From: Qipengyuania sphaerica
GTDB taxonomy: Bacteria > Pseudomonadota > Alphaproteobacteria > Sphingomonadales > Sphingomonadaceae
Length of the DNA: 64,000 nt
NCBI RefSeq assembly: GCF_019711595.1
Contig: NZ_JAIGNR010000001.1
Coordinates: forward strand, 434,001 to 498,000
Direction of reading: 5' to 3'
Each line of letters starts with the position of its first letter. Positions within the stretch are counted from its first letter, which is position 1. Shown piece by piece: positions 8,423 through 16,703 of the stretch. The notes under the pieces are model-generated. The model saw nothing but the letters and a program-made list of their open reading frames with translations. It was not told where the DNA came from and did no database searches. The translations under genes and the position numbers were made by a program.

Positions 8423-9774
8423 CGCCGCTCTCGGGTGAGCTTGCTGTCTGCCTGCAGGCTCGCCCAGCCATAGGCGAAGACGATCGCGCACAGCGCCACG
8501 ATCAACCCGAAACCAAGCCAGTCGGAATGGCCGTATAGCCATACGCCGAGCGCAGGAGCGTAGATGAAGCTCGCCCCGGCAACGCTCGCCGTGACCCCCG
8601 ACGCCTGCCCCTGCTCGGCGCGCGTGACCGCGAGCGAAGTGCCCGCCGTGCTGCCGGGGCGGAACAGGCCGAAGCCGAGCGAAGCCACGGCATAGGCGAG
8701 CGCGATTGCATGCAGGTCGTCCGCCACGCCGAGATAGGCGACCCCCGCTGCGGCGATGGCGATCCCCGACAGGGTAGCCGCACGCGGGCCAAGGTTAAGG
8801 CGCGGGATGATGCCCCATTGGGCAAGCAGGGTGGCGATCGCGCCGCACATCAGCACCAGGCCTACCGGCCCCGTCCCTTCTGCAGGGGTGGCACGCAGGC
8901 CGAGCCGGTCGAGTACAAGGAAGCCGATAATGCCCAAGATCATCGCCTGCGCATGTCCGCCGAGTAGGCCGACGGTTACCCAGGGGCGCAGCCGGGGTTC
9001 GAACCAGCGCAGCTTGTGCGGTTCGACTTCTTCTTCGTCCTCATCGTCGTCGTCGGACTGCTGCGAGGTCGGTCCACCCGCATAGGGCGCATCGTAGGTT
9101 TGACCTCTCGCGGCGAACTGCGGCTCGTCGTTCGGCAGGCGTAGACGCAGCGCCATCAGCGTCGCCAGTCCGATCAGTGCGAAGATGATAAAGGGCCCGG
9201 TCAGGCCCACGAAGGGCAGGACCATGAGCGGCGCCAGCGCCGGGCCGATCACCGTGCCGAGGCCGAAACTCGAGGCGATCAGCGACAGGGCCTGCGTCCG
9301 CTCGGCGCGCGGCGTACGGCTGGCGACATAGGCTTGCACTGCGGGCGGCGCCGCGCTTCCGAAGCCGCCGTAAAGGCTGCGCGCTATGGCAAAAGCGACA
9401 AGCGCCGCCGTGCCTCCCAGGATGCCTGCCAGTCCCAGCCAGAGAGCGAGGCCGCACAGCGCCATCGAGGAAATGAACCCCACAAGGCCTACCGCCATCA
9501 TCGCCTTGCGCCCGCGCCGGTCGCTGCGGTCCGCCCAGATCGGGGCACAGATCACCCAGAGCAGCGCCGACCAGCTGTAGGCGAGACTGATCCACACATC
9601 GTCGATGTCGAGAGCCGTCCCGATCGAAGGCATCACCGACTGCATCGCGGTATTGCCCGCCGCCGTCGTCAGCATCACGGCAAACAGCAGCGCCATCCTC
9701 TCACGCGAAATCGTGCGCGGGCGAGCGGGAGGAGGCGGTGCCGTAACGGCAGGTTTGGGATCGGCATCGGCCAT
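8419..9774 (-). CDS. MFS transporter
   Basis: A 451-residue major facilitator with about twelve hydrophobic segments. Family hallmarks are seen in the first half: IWADRSDRRGRKAMM is the loop 2-3 motif A. The central cytoplasmic loop between helices 6 and 7 holds a strongly acidic run of Asp/Glu (about residues 240-250). The start is placed at MADADPKP, which gives a proline-rich cytoplasmic N-terminus; a start 72 bp further upstream is open but adds an Arg-rich segment with no family support. The substrate is unknown; multidrug or metabolite export is typical. It converges with arsC and overlaps its stop by 4 bp. Confidence 0.85.
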   Translation of the reverse strand: MADADPKPAVTAPPPPARPRTISRERMALLFAVMLTTAAGNTAMQSVMPSIGTALDIDDVWISLAYSWSALLWVICAPIWADRSDRRGRKAMMAVGLVGFISSMALCGLALWLGLAGILGGTAALVAFAIARSLYGGFGSAAPPAVQAYVASRTPRAERTQALSLIASSFGLGTVIGPALAPLMVLPFVGLTGPFIIFALIGLATLMALRLRLPNDEPQFAARGQTYDAPYAGGPTSQQSDDDDEDEEEVEPHKLRWFEPRLRPWVTVGLLGGHAQAMILGIIGFLVLDRLGLRATPAEGTGPVGLVLMCGAIATLLAQWGIIPRLNLGPRAATLSGIAIAAAGVAYLGVADDLHAIALAYAVASLGFGLFRPGSTAGTSLAVTRAEQGQASGVTASVAGASFIYAPALGVWLYGHSDWLGFGLIVALCAIVFAYGWASLQADSKLTRERR

Positions 9775-9869
9775 GGATAAGCCGCTACGCCCGTCGCGGC
9801 GCGCTTGCAATGCCCCTTCCACCCTGCCAAACCCCGTCGCTTCCAACGGGGTTGCGAGAGAGAATTTTC

Positions 9870-10505
9870 TTGGACGGACAACAAGGTATCGGCGTAATCG
9901 AGCGCCGCACGTTGAAGGACCGGGCGGCGCGTCTGTTCGGCCAGTGGGGAGTATTCTTTAAAGGCTTCCTCGAAGAGCCGAAGATGGTCGGATCGATCAT
10001 TCCTTCCTCACGCTTTACCGTGCGCAAGATGCTCGGCCCCGTGAAATGGGACGAGTGCAAGGTCTTCGTCGAATATGGTCCGGGCGTTGGCACCTATTGC
10101 CAGGAAGTGCTCGACCGGCTGCCGCGCGACGGCCAGCTGATCGTGATCGATACCAACCCGCTCTATATCGACTATCTGAAGAAGCATTTCCGCGACAGCC
10201 GCTTCTCCGCCGTGCTGGGCTCGGCCGAGCATGTCGAGGAAATCGTCCGGGCGCATGGCCACGACCACGCCGACTATGTGCTTTCCGGCCTGCCGTTCTC
10301 GACCCTGCCCGAAGGTGTCGGACCGGCCATTGCCGCCGCGACCTACCGTGTGATCCGCCCCGGCGGCGCCTTCCTCGTCTACCAGTTCTCGGCCAAGGCG
10401 CGCGATTTCATGGCCCGCCATTTCGAGCGGATCGACAGCGGCTTCGAAGCGCTCAATATCCTGCCGTGCCAGCTCTTCTGGGGCTGGAAGCAGCCGAAAC
10501 CTTAA
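9870..10505 (+). CDS. PmtA-like class I SAM-dependent methyltransferase
   Basis: A 211-residue Rossmann-fold methyltransferase. The SAM-binding motif I is VEYGPGVGTY, an acidic residue follows in QLIVIDTNP, and the SGLPFSTLP segment matches the phospholipid N-methyltransferase (PmtA) and related family, in which it follows the acceptor site. The N-terminal region FFKGFLEEPKMVGSIIPSS is also typical. I place the start at a TTG preceded by GAGAGAGAA at a good distance; an ATG 60 bp upstream gives a non-conserved Pro-rich lead. A role in phosphatidylethanolamine methylation is plausible, but substrate is inference. Its TAA overlaps the stop of the convergent membrane protein gene. Confidence 0.8.
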   Translation: MDGQQGIGVIERRTLKDRAARLFGQWGVFFKGFLEEPKMVGSIIPSSRFTVRKMLGPVKWDECKVFVEYGPGVGTYCQEVLDRLPRDGQLIVIDTNPLYIDYLKKHFRDSRFSAVLGSAEHVEEIVRAHGHDHADYVLSGLPFSTLPEGVGPAIAAATYRVIRPGGAFLVYQFSAKARDFMARHFERIDSGFEALNILPCQLFWGWKQPKP

Positions 10506-11338
10506 GGTTCGGCCCGCTCCAAATCTCCGCCGTCACCGCTACGATGTAGCCTCACCAGCTGCATCAGGACCGCTGCGAGCACGCCCGCAAACACTACCGA
10601 GAAGACTGCCTGCATCAGGCTGCTGGAAAAGGCCGTGCCGAAGGTCTGCGTCTCCGTCCCGCCCAGGGCGAAGATGAGCGAGAAAACCATGCCGACCAGC
10701 GCCGAGATGACGAGATAGGCGACAAAAAGAAGGAAATAGAAGAAGAACAGCCGCACGCTGTTTCCCTTGGTCAGCCTCCATGACCGGCCGAGCGCGGCCA
10801 CCGGATTGAGCATGCCCTCGATCCCGATAACCGGCCCGACGAGCGAAAACTTGGTGAAGAGATACATTGCGATCACGATCGCCACGATCCCGCCGAGCAC
10901 GGCAAGCGTGGTCGAGCCTAGAGCAGCAGGGATCGCGATCAGCAGGATTATGACGAGGCTGATGGCGAAGCCCATCAACAACGAAGCGGCGAGGTAGCTC
11001 AGGACAGATTTCGCCCCGACCTGGATGGCCTCGGCAACCGTAGGCGCGGCACGGCGGCGCAAAAGGGCGAGCATGGCAAGCAAGCCGATGCCCTGCACGA
11101 TGGCCACCAGCAACATGACCCACCAGTAGCCATAAACGAGTTCATTCGCCATTGCCTCGAAAGCGTCGCTATTGGGATCGAACTGGCCTGCGGTCAGCTC
11201 GGCGAGCCCGGGCACCCACAGCATGGCGGCGAAATAGGGGAGGAAGTAGAAGACGCCCGCAACCACCGCGAGCAGGCCGAAATTGTCGCGCAGGAGCTGT
11301 GTTGCATCCTTCCACGCAGTATCGAGATCGAATTTCAT
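10502..11338 (-). CDS. Conserved multi-pass membrane protein
   Basis: A 278-residue protein with about six hydrophobic segments and a first helix preceded by a short cytoplasmic segment ([20 protein letters not shown]). It resembles the family annotated as glycerophosphoryl diester phosphodiesterase membrane domain or DUF975-like proteins, which lack a catalytic domain. The conserved-looking [18 protein letters not shown] segment before the penultimate helices is typical of that group. No function can be assigned. It converges with the methyltransferase and is divergent from lipB, 62 bp apart. Confidence 0.7.
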   Translation of the reverse strand: MKFDLDTAWKDATQLLRDNFGLLAVVAGVFYFLPYFAAMLWVPGLAELTAGQFDPNSDAFEAMANELVYGYWWVMLLVAIVQGIGLLAMLALLRRRAAPTVAEAIQVGAKSVLSYLAASLLMGFAISLVIILLIAIPAALGSTTLAVLGGIVAIVIAMYLFTKFSLVGPVIGIEGMLNPVAALGRSWRLTKGNSVRLFFFYFLLFVAYLVISALVGMVFSLIFALGGTETQTFGTAFSSSLMQAVFSVVFAGVLAAVLMQLVRLHRSGDGGDLERAEP

Positions 11339-11400
11339 ACTTCATTCCCCTCAGGTCTTCCCCCTTGATAAGCGCCAAGACAATCGCCACGCAATCGCCG

Positions 11401-12072
11401 ATGAGCGGTGAACTCCCCGAAAATATCGAATGGCGCGCCGAGCAGGGGCAAATCCCCTACCGTGAAGCGCTCGAATCGATGCAGGCGCGCAACGAGGCGA
11501 TCGCTTCCGGCGATGCGGGCGAGCTCGTCTGGCTGCTCGAACATCCGCCGGTCTACACCGCCGGGACCAGCGCCGACGGGGCCGAATTGCTCGACCCGCG
11601 TTTCGAGGTGGTCGAGGCGGGGCGTGGGGGGCGCTATACCTATCACGGGCCCGGCCAGCGCGTCGGCTATCTCATGCTCGACCTCAAGACCCGCGGGCGG
11701 GACGTGCGCTGCTTCGTCCATTCGGTCGAAGGCTGGGTCATCGCAACGCTCGGCGATCTCGGCGTCGAATGCTGGCGATCGGAAGGACGAATCGGCATTT
11801 GGACGCGGGACGTGGACGGGCGTGAGGCGAAAATCGGTGCGATCGGCGTGCGCGTGCGGCGCTGGGTGACGATGCACGGTTTTTCGGTGAACATCGATCC
11901 GGACCTCTCGCATTTCACCGGCATCGTGCCGTGCGGGATCGAGGAATTCGGCGTCACCAGCCTTGCAAAGCTGGGCCTCGACATTGGCGCGCAAGATTTC
12001 GATAAGGCGCTCAAGAACCGCGCGCGCGATTTCCTCGCCGCGCTCGAAGGAAAGGCCTGCTCGCTCCCATGA
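11401..12072 (+). CDS. lipB: Octanoyl-[acyl carrier protein]:protein N-octanoyltransferase LipB
   Basis: A 223-residue LipB, which moves octanoyl groups from acyl carrier protein to lipoyl domains as the first step of lipoate synthesis in the cytoplasm. The family signature is [25 protein letters not shown] (about residues 75-95). The catalytic lysine is in [11 protein letters not shown] and the catalytic cysteine in [12 protein letters not shown]. The reading frame is open far upstream, but the part before this ATG is an antisense shadow of the divergent membrane gene; starting at [11 protein letters not shown] matches family length. It overlaps the downstream lipoprotein start by ATGA, so the two are probably co-expressed. 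LipA is not in the window. Confidence 0.95.
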   Translation: MSGELPENIEWRAEQGQIPYREALESMQARNEAIASGDAGELVWLLEHPPVYTAGTSADGAELLDPRFEVVEAGRGGRYTYHGPGQRVGYLMLDLKTRGRDVRCFVHSVEGWVIATLGDLGVECWRSEGRIGIWTRDVDGREAKIGAIGVRVRRWVTMHGFSVNIDPDLSHFTGIVPCGIEEFGVTSLAKLGLDIGAQDFDKALKNRARDFLAALEGKACSLP

Positions 12073-12392
12073 AGCGTTTCGCATTTGTCGCCATCGCATA
12101 CTGCGCCCTTGCCGGTTGCGGTGACGATCCCGCTCCTGCCCAGCAGGCCGATGACGATGCCACCGCGCGCGGCGAGGTGCTCGGAGGGACGATCACCGAT
12201 GACATGCTGCCGCTCGATACGGTGACCTCGCAGTCGCCCAGCCAGGCCGGGGACGATGCCGGTGCGGCGGATGGCGAAAGTGACCCGGCACCAGCGGCCG
12301 AACCTGCGCCCGCGCAGCAAGCGGCACCGGCACCCGAGCCGGTACCCGAAGCGCAGCCTGCGGCCGCCGCCGAACCTGCCGAAGAAGGCTAG
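12069..12392 (+). CDS. Small Ala/Pro-rich lipoprotein
   Basis: A 107-residue protein with a clear lipoprotein signal: [17 protein letters not shown] ends in a LAGC lipobox, so Cys17 should be lipidated and the protein tethered to a membrane. The rest is low-complexity, rich in Ala, Pro, Glu and Gln ([19 protein letters not shown]), with no recognisable domain. Such tails often span periplasm or bind the wall loosely; this is inference. The start overlaps the lipB stop by ATGA, implying translational coupling. Its TAG shares CTAG with the stop of the CitE-like gene. Confidence 0.75.
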   Translation: MKRFAFVAIAYCALAGCGDDPAPAQQADDDATARGEVLGGTITDDMLPLDTVTSQSPSQAGDDAGAADGESDPAPAAEPAPAQQAAPAPEPVPEAQPAAAAEPAEEG

Positions 12393-13267
12393 GCCGCGCC
12401 GAGCAGTGCCTTGGCCTGCGTCAATTGCTTGCGCCCGACCTGGCGGCCACGGAAGACCACCTTCTCGGCGCCCGGATTGAGTTCGAACAGGCCCGCCATC
12501 TCGCGCGCTTCGGCGATTTCTTCCGGCGTGGGCGCGAAGGCTGCATTGATCCCGTCGATCTGCGAAGGGTGGATCGCCAGCATGCCGGTAAAGCCGTCTG
12601 CGCGCGCTGCGGAGTAGGCCCTGCGGGCACCTTCCTCGTCGCGCCGGTCGCGGAATGGTGCTTCCAGCACTTCGAGACCCTGCGCATGGGCCGCCAGGAG
12701 GACCTGCGCACGCACCATGGCGAGCGGATCGGTCCAGAGCCCGCCCGGACCGCGCATCCGCCTCGCACCCAGCGAACGGGCAAGCGTCGCCGAATCCCAT
12801 GCAAGCCCGCTGACGCGCGGATGCAGTTCGTCGGCGAACTGGCGCAGGTGGAAAGCCGCGACCGGATTGGATCCGAGTTCGGGGACGATACGCGTCGAAT
12901 TGGCACGCATCCCTGCGCCCCCTTCAAGTTCGTACAGCGCAGCGGCGAGGTTCTTCAGCTCCTCGGCATTGGTACATTCGGCCAGCAGGACGCCGTCGGG
13001 AGCGCCTTCGAGCGCGGCTTCGAGATCGCCGCGCCACTGGTCGCCCGACAGCGGGCCGACACGAATCCAGCGCTCGAAGGGGCGCGCCGAGGTGACATGT
13101 TCGCGGTGGGACAGCAGCCAGTTGCGCGCCGCGAGGCGCGTGGGCAGCTTGGCCTCGGCATTGGGCGCCGCCCGCGCGAGATCGAGCACGATCACGTCCG
13201 CGCCGCTCCGTGCAGCTTCGCCTAAAGCCTTGTCCTTGTCCGCCGGGACCAGAAGCCACGAGCGCAT
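12389..13267 (-). CDS. CitE-like (HpcH/HpaI family) lyase homologue
   Basis: A 292-residue TIM-barrel protein of the HpcH/HpaI aldolase/citrate lyase beta family, whose members cleave acyl-CoA esters such as malyl- or citryl-CoA. Recognisable are the N-terminal RSWLLVPADKDKALGEAARSGADVIVLDLA and the C-terminal GMLAIHPSQIDGINAAFAPT followed by EIAEARE, which is the family CoA-binding end. The usual LDLEDAV acidic motif is LDLARAA here, and the metal-binding Glu region reads IVPELGSNPVA, so catalysis is uncertain. The start follows GGAGGGTATT, an excellent ribosome binding site; an ATG 12 bp further upstream would sit before it. Its neighbour upstream is an ene-reductase on the same strand, 48 bp away. 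Confidence 0.85.
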   Translation of the reverse strand: MRSWLLVPADKDKALGEAARSGADVIVLDLARAAPNAEAKLPTRLAARNWLLSHREHVTSARPFERWIRVGPLSGDQWRGDLEAALEGAPDGVLLAECTNAEELKNLAAALYELEGGAGMRANSTRIVPELGSNPVAAFHLRQFADELHPRVSGLAWDSATLARSLGARRMRGPGGLWTDPLAMVRAQVLLAAHAQGLEVLEAPFRDRRDEEGARRAYSAARADGFTGMLAIHPSQIDGINAAFAPTPEEIAEAREMAGLFELNPGAEKVVFRGRQVGRKQLTQAKALLGAA

Positions 13268-13314
13268 AATACCCTCCATCGAGCGCATACGCGCCCGAAG
13301 GAGGCGCGAATCAC

Positions 13315-14424
13315 CTAGGCGGCAGTTTCGCTCGTTTTGGTTAGCATCGGGTAATCGATGTATCCCTCGGGCCCCGGCAGGTACCAGCTGAGCGGCACGT
13401 TCACGTTGGGCTGCAGCGGCGCGCCCAGCTCGAAACGGGCGGGCAGATCGGGGTTCGAGATGAAATCGCGGCCCCAGCTCACCGCATCGCAGCGTTCGGC
13501 CTCGATATCGGCCACTGCCTGTTCGGGCGTGTAATCGCTGTTGAGGATAAGCTTGCCCGAATAGATGCTTCGGATGAGCGGGCTCTGCTTGGGCACCTCG
13601 GTCGCACCGAAGGTGCCGTCGGGTCCCGGCTCGCGCAATTCGAGGAAGGCGAGGCCGAGTTCTTCGACCACCCTTGCTGCCGCACCGAAGGTTGCGGGCG
13701 GGTCGCTGTCGTCGCAGCCCTGCGTTTCGCCATTGGGCGACAGGCGCACGCCGACACGGGTTTCGCCCCAGACGTCGACCAGCGCGCCCAGCACTTCGCG
13801 CAGGAAGCGGGTGCGGTTTTCGGGGCTGCCGCCATATTCGTCGGTGCGCAGGTTCGTGCTGTCTCGCAGGAACTGGTCGACGAGATAGCCATTTGCGCCG
13901 TGCAGCTGAACGCCGTCGAAGCCGGCTTTCTTCGCGTTCTCTGCCGCGTGGCGATAGTCGCCGACCACACGGGCGATTTCCTCGACCGAAAGTTCTCGCG
14001 CCTGTTCGTAATCCTTGCGGCCTTCGAAGGTATGCGCATGGCCCGGAGCCTTGGTGGCGCTGGCCGAGACAGGCGGATTGCCGCCGAGGAAATCGGGATG
14101 GACGAGGCGGCCCATGTGCCACAGCTGGAGGACGATCTGGCCGCCTTCCTCGTGCACAGCATCGGTCACGAACTTCCAGCCTTCAACCTGCTCATCGCTC
14201 CAGATGCCCGGCGCTGCCGGCCAGCCGAGGCCTTCGACGCTGATGCCGGTGGCTTCGGAAATGATCAGTCCTGCGCTCGCACGCTGGCGATAATAGGTCG
14301 CCATCATCTCGTTCGGGACCGAGCCGGGCTGGGTCGAGCGGCCGCGGGTGAGCGGGGCCATGAAGATGCGGTTCTTCGCTTCGATGGCACCAAGGGTGAT
14401 CGGATCGAACAGTTTTTCGTGCAT
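13315..14424 (-). CDS. Old Yellow Enzyme family alkene reductase
   Basis: A 369-residue FMN-dependent ene-reductase of the NemA/XenB group, which reduces activated C=C bonds or nitro-compounds with NAD(P)H. Hallmarks: RIFMAPLTRGRS near the start (with Thr beside the flavin), LQLWHMGR, the HGANGYLVDQFLRDSTNLRTDEYGGS signature with substrate-binding His/Asn, and a late AVSWGRDFISNPDLP flavin-phosphate segment. The length is typical. The gene is divergent from an EamA transporter (52 bp) and may be followed in transcription by the CitE-like gene. The physiological substrate is unknown. Confidence 0.93.
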   Translation of the reverse strand: MHEKLFDPITLGAIEAKNRIFMAPLTRGRSTQPGSVPNEMMATYYRQRASAGLIISEATGISVEGLGWPAAPGIWSDEQVEGWKFVTDAVHEEGGQIVLQLWHMGRLVHPDFLGGNPPVSASATKAPGHAHTFEGRKDYEQARELSVEEIARVVGDYRHAAENAKKAGFDGVQLHGANGYLVDQFLRDSTNLRTDEYGGSPENRTRFLREVLGALVDVWGETRVGVRLSPNGETQGCDDSDPPATFGAAARVVEELGLAFLELREPGPDGTFGATEVPKQSPLIRSIYSGKLILNSDYTPEQAVADIEAERCDAVSWGRDFISNPDLPARFELGAPLQPNVNVPLSWYLPGPEGYIDYPMLTKTSETAA

Positions 14425-14476
14425 GCGGGAGCAAGTCCTTTTTGGTGGCGCGACGTGGCCTTTGAGCTAGGGGGCG

Positions 14477-15403
14477 ATGATGACCGCGACAACCACCCAG
14501 CCGGACAAGAATGGCTTTCAAGCCGGTGCATGGCACTTTGCCGCGCTTCTCGGCGGGAATGCGGCGCTGGCGCTGGGGCCGTGGCTGGTGCGGCTGGCCG
14601 ATACGGGGCCGGTTTCGGCGGGCTTCTGGCGGCTGTTCCTGCCGATCCCGCTGATCGCGCTGCTCGCTTGGCGGGGTCGTTCGCCGGGACCGCTCGACCG
14701 CAAGCTGGCGCTGCTGGTGCTGATGGCGGGTGTGTTCTTTGCGCTCGATATCGCCAGCTGGCACGTAGGGATCGAGCGGACGCGGCTGGGCAATGCGACG
14801 CTGTTCGGCAATGCGGGCAGCCTGATCCTGATGGTCTGGGGCCTGGTTGCCCTGCGTCGCGCCCCGAGCTGGCGCGAGGGGCTGGGCGTTCTGGCAGCGC
14901 TGGTGGGCGCAGCAATCCTGCTCGGGCGCAGCCTCGAAATCTCCGCGACCAATTTCGTCGGCGACCTGTTCTGCCTGGCAGCGGGCCTGTTCTACGCATT
15001 CTACCTGCTGCCTGCCCAACGCGCGCGCGCCAGCCTCGGCCAGTGGAGCGTGTTGCTGCTCGTCTGCCTCGCGGCATCGCCCGTGCTGCTCGGCATTGCG
15101 CTGGCGGCAGGCGAGCCGATCTGGCCGGGCGAAGCGGGGTGGACACCGGTGTTGCTGCTCGCGCTGTCGAGCCAGGTGATCGGACAGGGGCTGCTGGTGT
15201 TCGCGCTGAGGCATTTCCCGCCGCTGATCATCGGCATGGCGCTGCTGACCCAGCCTGCGCTTGCGGCGACGATCGGCTGGCTCGTCTTCGGCGAAATGCT
15301 GGTGCCGATGGATATCCTCGGCATGGCGCTCGTGGCTGCGGCGCTGGTATTGGCGCGCAGCAGCCCTCCCGTGCGGGCGCCTAACGCTCGATCCGACCAT
15401 TGA
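14477..15403 (+). CDS. DMT superfamily transporter (EamA family)
   Basis: A 308-residue membrane protein with about ten hydrophobic segments in two EamA repeats. The first repeat carries WLVRLADTGPVSAGFWRLFLPIPLI and the second LSSQVIGQGLLVFALRHFP, characteristic of drug/metabolite transporters that often export amino acids or metabolites. Length is normal (280-310). An adjacent second ATG (one codon later) is an equally good start. Its last 23 bp overlap the end of the convergent DUF2254 gene. The substrate cannot be inferred; divergence from the ene-reductase may reflect shared regulation, which is speculation. Confidence 0.87.
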   Translation: MMTATTTQPDKNGFQAGAWHFAALLGGNAALALGPWLVRLADTGPVSAGFWRLFLPIPLIALLAWRGRSPGPLDRKLALLVLMAGVFFALDIASWHVGIERTRLGNATLFGNAGSLILMVWGLVALRRAPSWREGLGVLAALVGAAILLGRSLEISATNFVGDLFCLAAGLFYAFYLLPAQRARASLGQWSVLLLVCLAASPVLLGIALAAGEPIWPGEAGWTPVLLLALSSQVIGQGLLVFALRHFPPLIIGMALLTQPALAATIGWLVFGEMLVPMDILGMALVAAALVLARSSPPVRAPNARSDH

Positions 15404-16703
15404 ACTGCTGGTAGCGAGCCTCGACTGCCTCCAGTTCGGGGCCGGTCAAATGCTCGCGTGCCTGCCGCGCCAGTTGGTCGCCTTCCTTCCGGATGACCGC
15501 CCGCCGCTCCTCGTCGTCAAGCGTGGAGGCTGCATCGACCAGCGCGTCGAAAGTCACCAACGCGGCAATCCGGTTGGTCGCCACGCCGCTGCGCATCGCC
15601 CCGAAACCGCGCGCGACGAAATGTTCGAAGTCGTCTTCCAGCAGTACGAGATGCGGTTCCTCGCCATCGTCCTCATAGCTGCGGGTGAGATTGCGCCGCG
15701 CCAGTTCCGCAGTCGCCGCGCCGAGCCAGTGAACTGCAGTCACCGCCGTGAAAGGATCGTTGATGCCAGGAGATAGCGCGCGCAGGCCGATCTCGACCAG
15801 TTCGTCGATCAGGAACTGCATGTCCTGGCTCGGCGTGCGCATGCTGCCCAGGGTGAAGGCCGCCCGCACCTTGTCGTCGGGGGGATCCTCAATGCTGTCC
15901 ATATCGGCCCAATAGGCGATTGCGACTTCCGGGTGGACGAAATCGCCGGTTCTCACGGCCAGCTTGAGTTTGCCGTTCTCGCGTTGTGCCAGCTCTTCCA
16001 GTCGCTTGAAGGCGATGGCCTGGACATACCCGGTGTCACAGGCGGTTATGGGGGTGCCGCTGGGTGCGCCGTGCGTTTTCTCGCCCCTGTTCTTATCCGG
16101 AAAGAGCTCCTTGATCTCCTCCAGCAAGCGCGCGCCTATGCCCTTTAGCACCGTGTTCACGCGGATCGAGGAGGGGATGTGATTGAGGAAATAGACCAGC
16201 ACCGCCACGCTCAGCAGCATCAGCGCAAAGGCGACCAGCAGCGAGAGCTGCGGCACGAAGCCGGGAAGCACGCTCGCAGTCGCATCCTCGATATTCGAAG
16301 GGCGCTCGTCCTCGCCGCGCACCGTCCGCAGCACGGTGATCGAATAGACGAAGGTGCCGATAAAAGTGGCGAGGCTGAACTGGTTGCCGCGGTCTTCCAT
16401 GAAATTGGTGAGCAGCCGCGGGCCGTAGTTGCCGCTGGCATAGGCGACCGCGGCGATGGTGATCGAGAACACGGTCGACGCGACGCCGATCATCGTGCCG
16501 GCGATGACGGTCAGCATGTTGCTCGCCCCGTCGGGCCGTGCAGGCTGGAGCCAGGTGACATCGTTCAGGAAATCGGCCCATCCGCTGCGGTCGAGATAGA
16601 TGGTGAGACTGGCCAGCAGCAGCGCCGCGATGGAGAACAGTGCGGGCAGGAACCAGTAGCTGGCATTCACGCTGAGCCAGAATTTGCGCAGGCGTGCGGT
16701 CAT
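15381..16703 (-). CDS. DUF2254 membrane protein (second of tandem pair)
   Basis: A 440-residue predicted membrane protein of the DUF2254 family. Hydrophobic segments lie near residues 15-35, 60-85, 105-130 and 155-180, followed by a soluble C-terminal half. The family motif LRALSPGINDPFTAV appears around residue 300. The function of DUF2254 is unknown. I start at the ATG in MTARLRKFWLSVNASYW; the frame is open far upstream but that stretch overlaps another gene and has no hydrophobic pattern. The ATG overlaps the stop of the upstream paralogue in ATGA form, so the two are translationally coupled and possibly form a heteromer. Confidence 0.88.
   Translation of the reverse strand: MTARLRKFWLSVNASYWFLPALFSIAALLLASLTIYLDRSGWADFLNDVTWLQPARPDGASNMLTVIAGTMIGVASTVFSITIAAVAYASGNYGPRLLTNFMEDRGNQFSLATFIGTFVYSITVLRTVRGEDERPSNIEDATASVLPGFVPQLSLLVAFALMLLSVAVLVYFLNHIPSSIRVNTVLKGIGARLLEEIKELFPDKNRGEKTHGAPSGTPITACDTGYVQAIAFKRLEELAQRENGKLKLAVRTGDFVHPEVAIAYWADMDSIEDPPDDKVRAAFTLGSMRTPSQDMQFLIDELVEIGLRALSPGINDPFTAVTAVHWLGAATAELARRNLTRSYEDDGEEPHLVLLEDDFEHFVARGFGAMRSGVATNRIAALVTFDALVDAASTLDDEERRAVIRKEGDQLARQAREHLTGPELEAVEARYQQFNGRIER

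Noticed and set aside
11152..11400. N-terminal extension of LipB
   Set aside because: Lies over the divergent membrane gene, is Arg-rich and unrelated to LipB, and family length fits the later ATG.
12290..12390. Tandem repeat array in the lipoprotein tail
   Set aside because: The PAPAAEP-like runs are protein low complexity, not DNA repeats or a CRISPR array.
13900..15384. Long plus-strand frame across OYE and DMT genes
   Set aside because: Overlaps two well-supported genes in another frame; low-complexity Arg/Ala/Gly content is typical of shadow frames.
14192..15400. Minus-strand 402-codon frame opposite the EamA transporter
   Set aside because: Gln/Arg-rich shadow with no family features; the opposite strand has clear EamA motifs.
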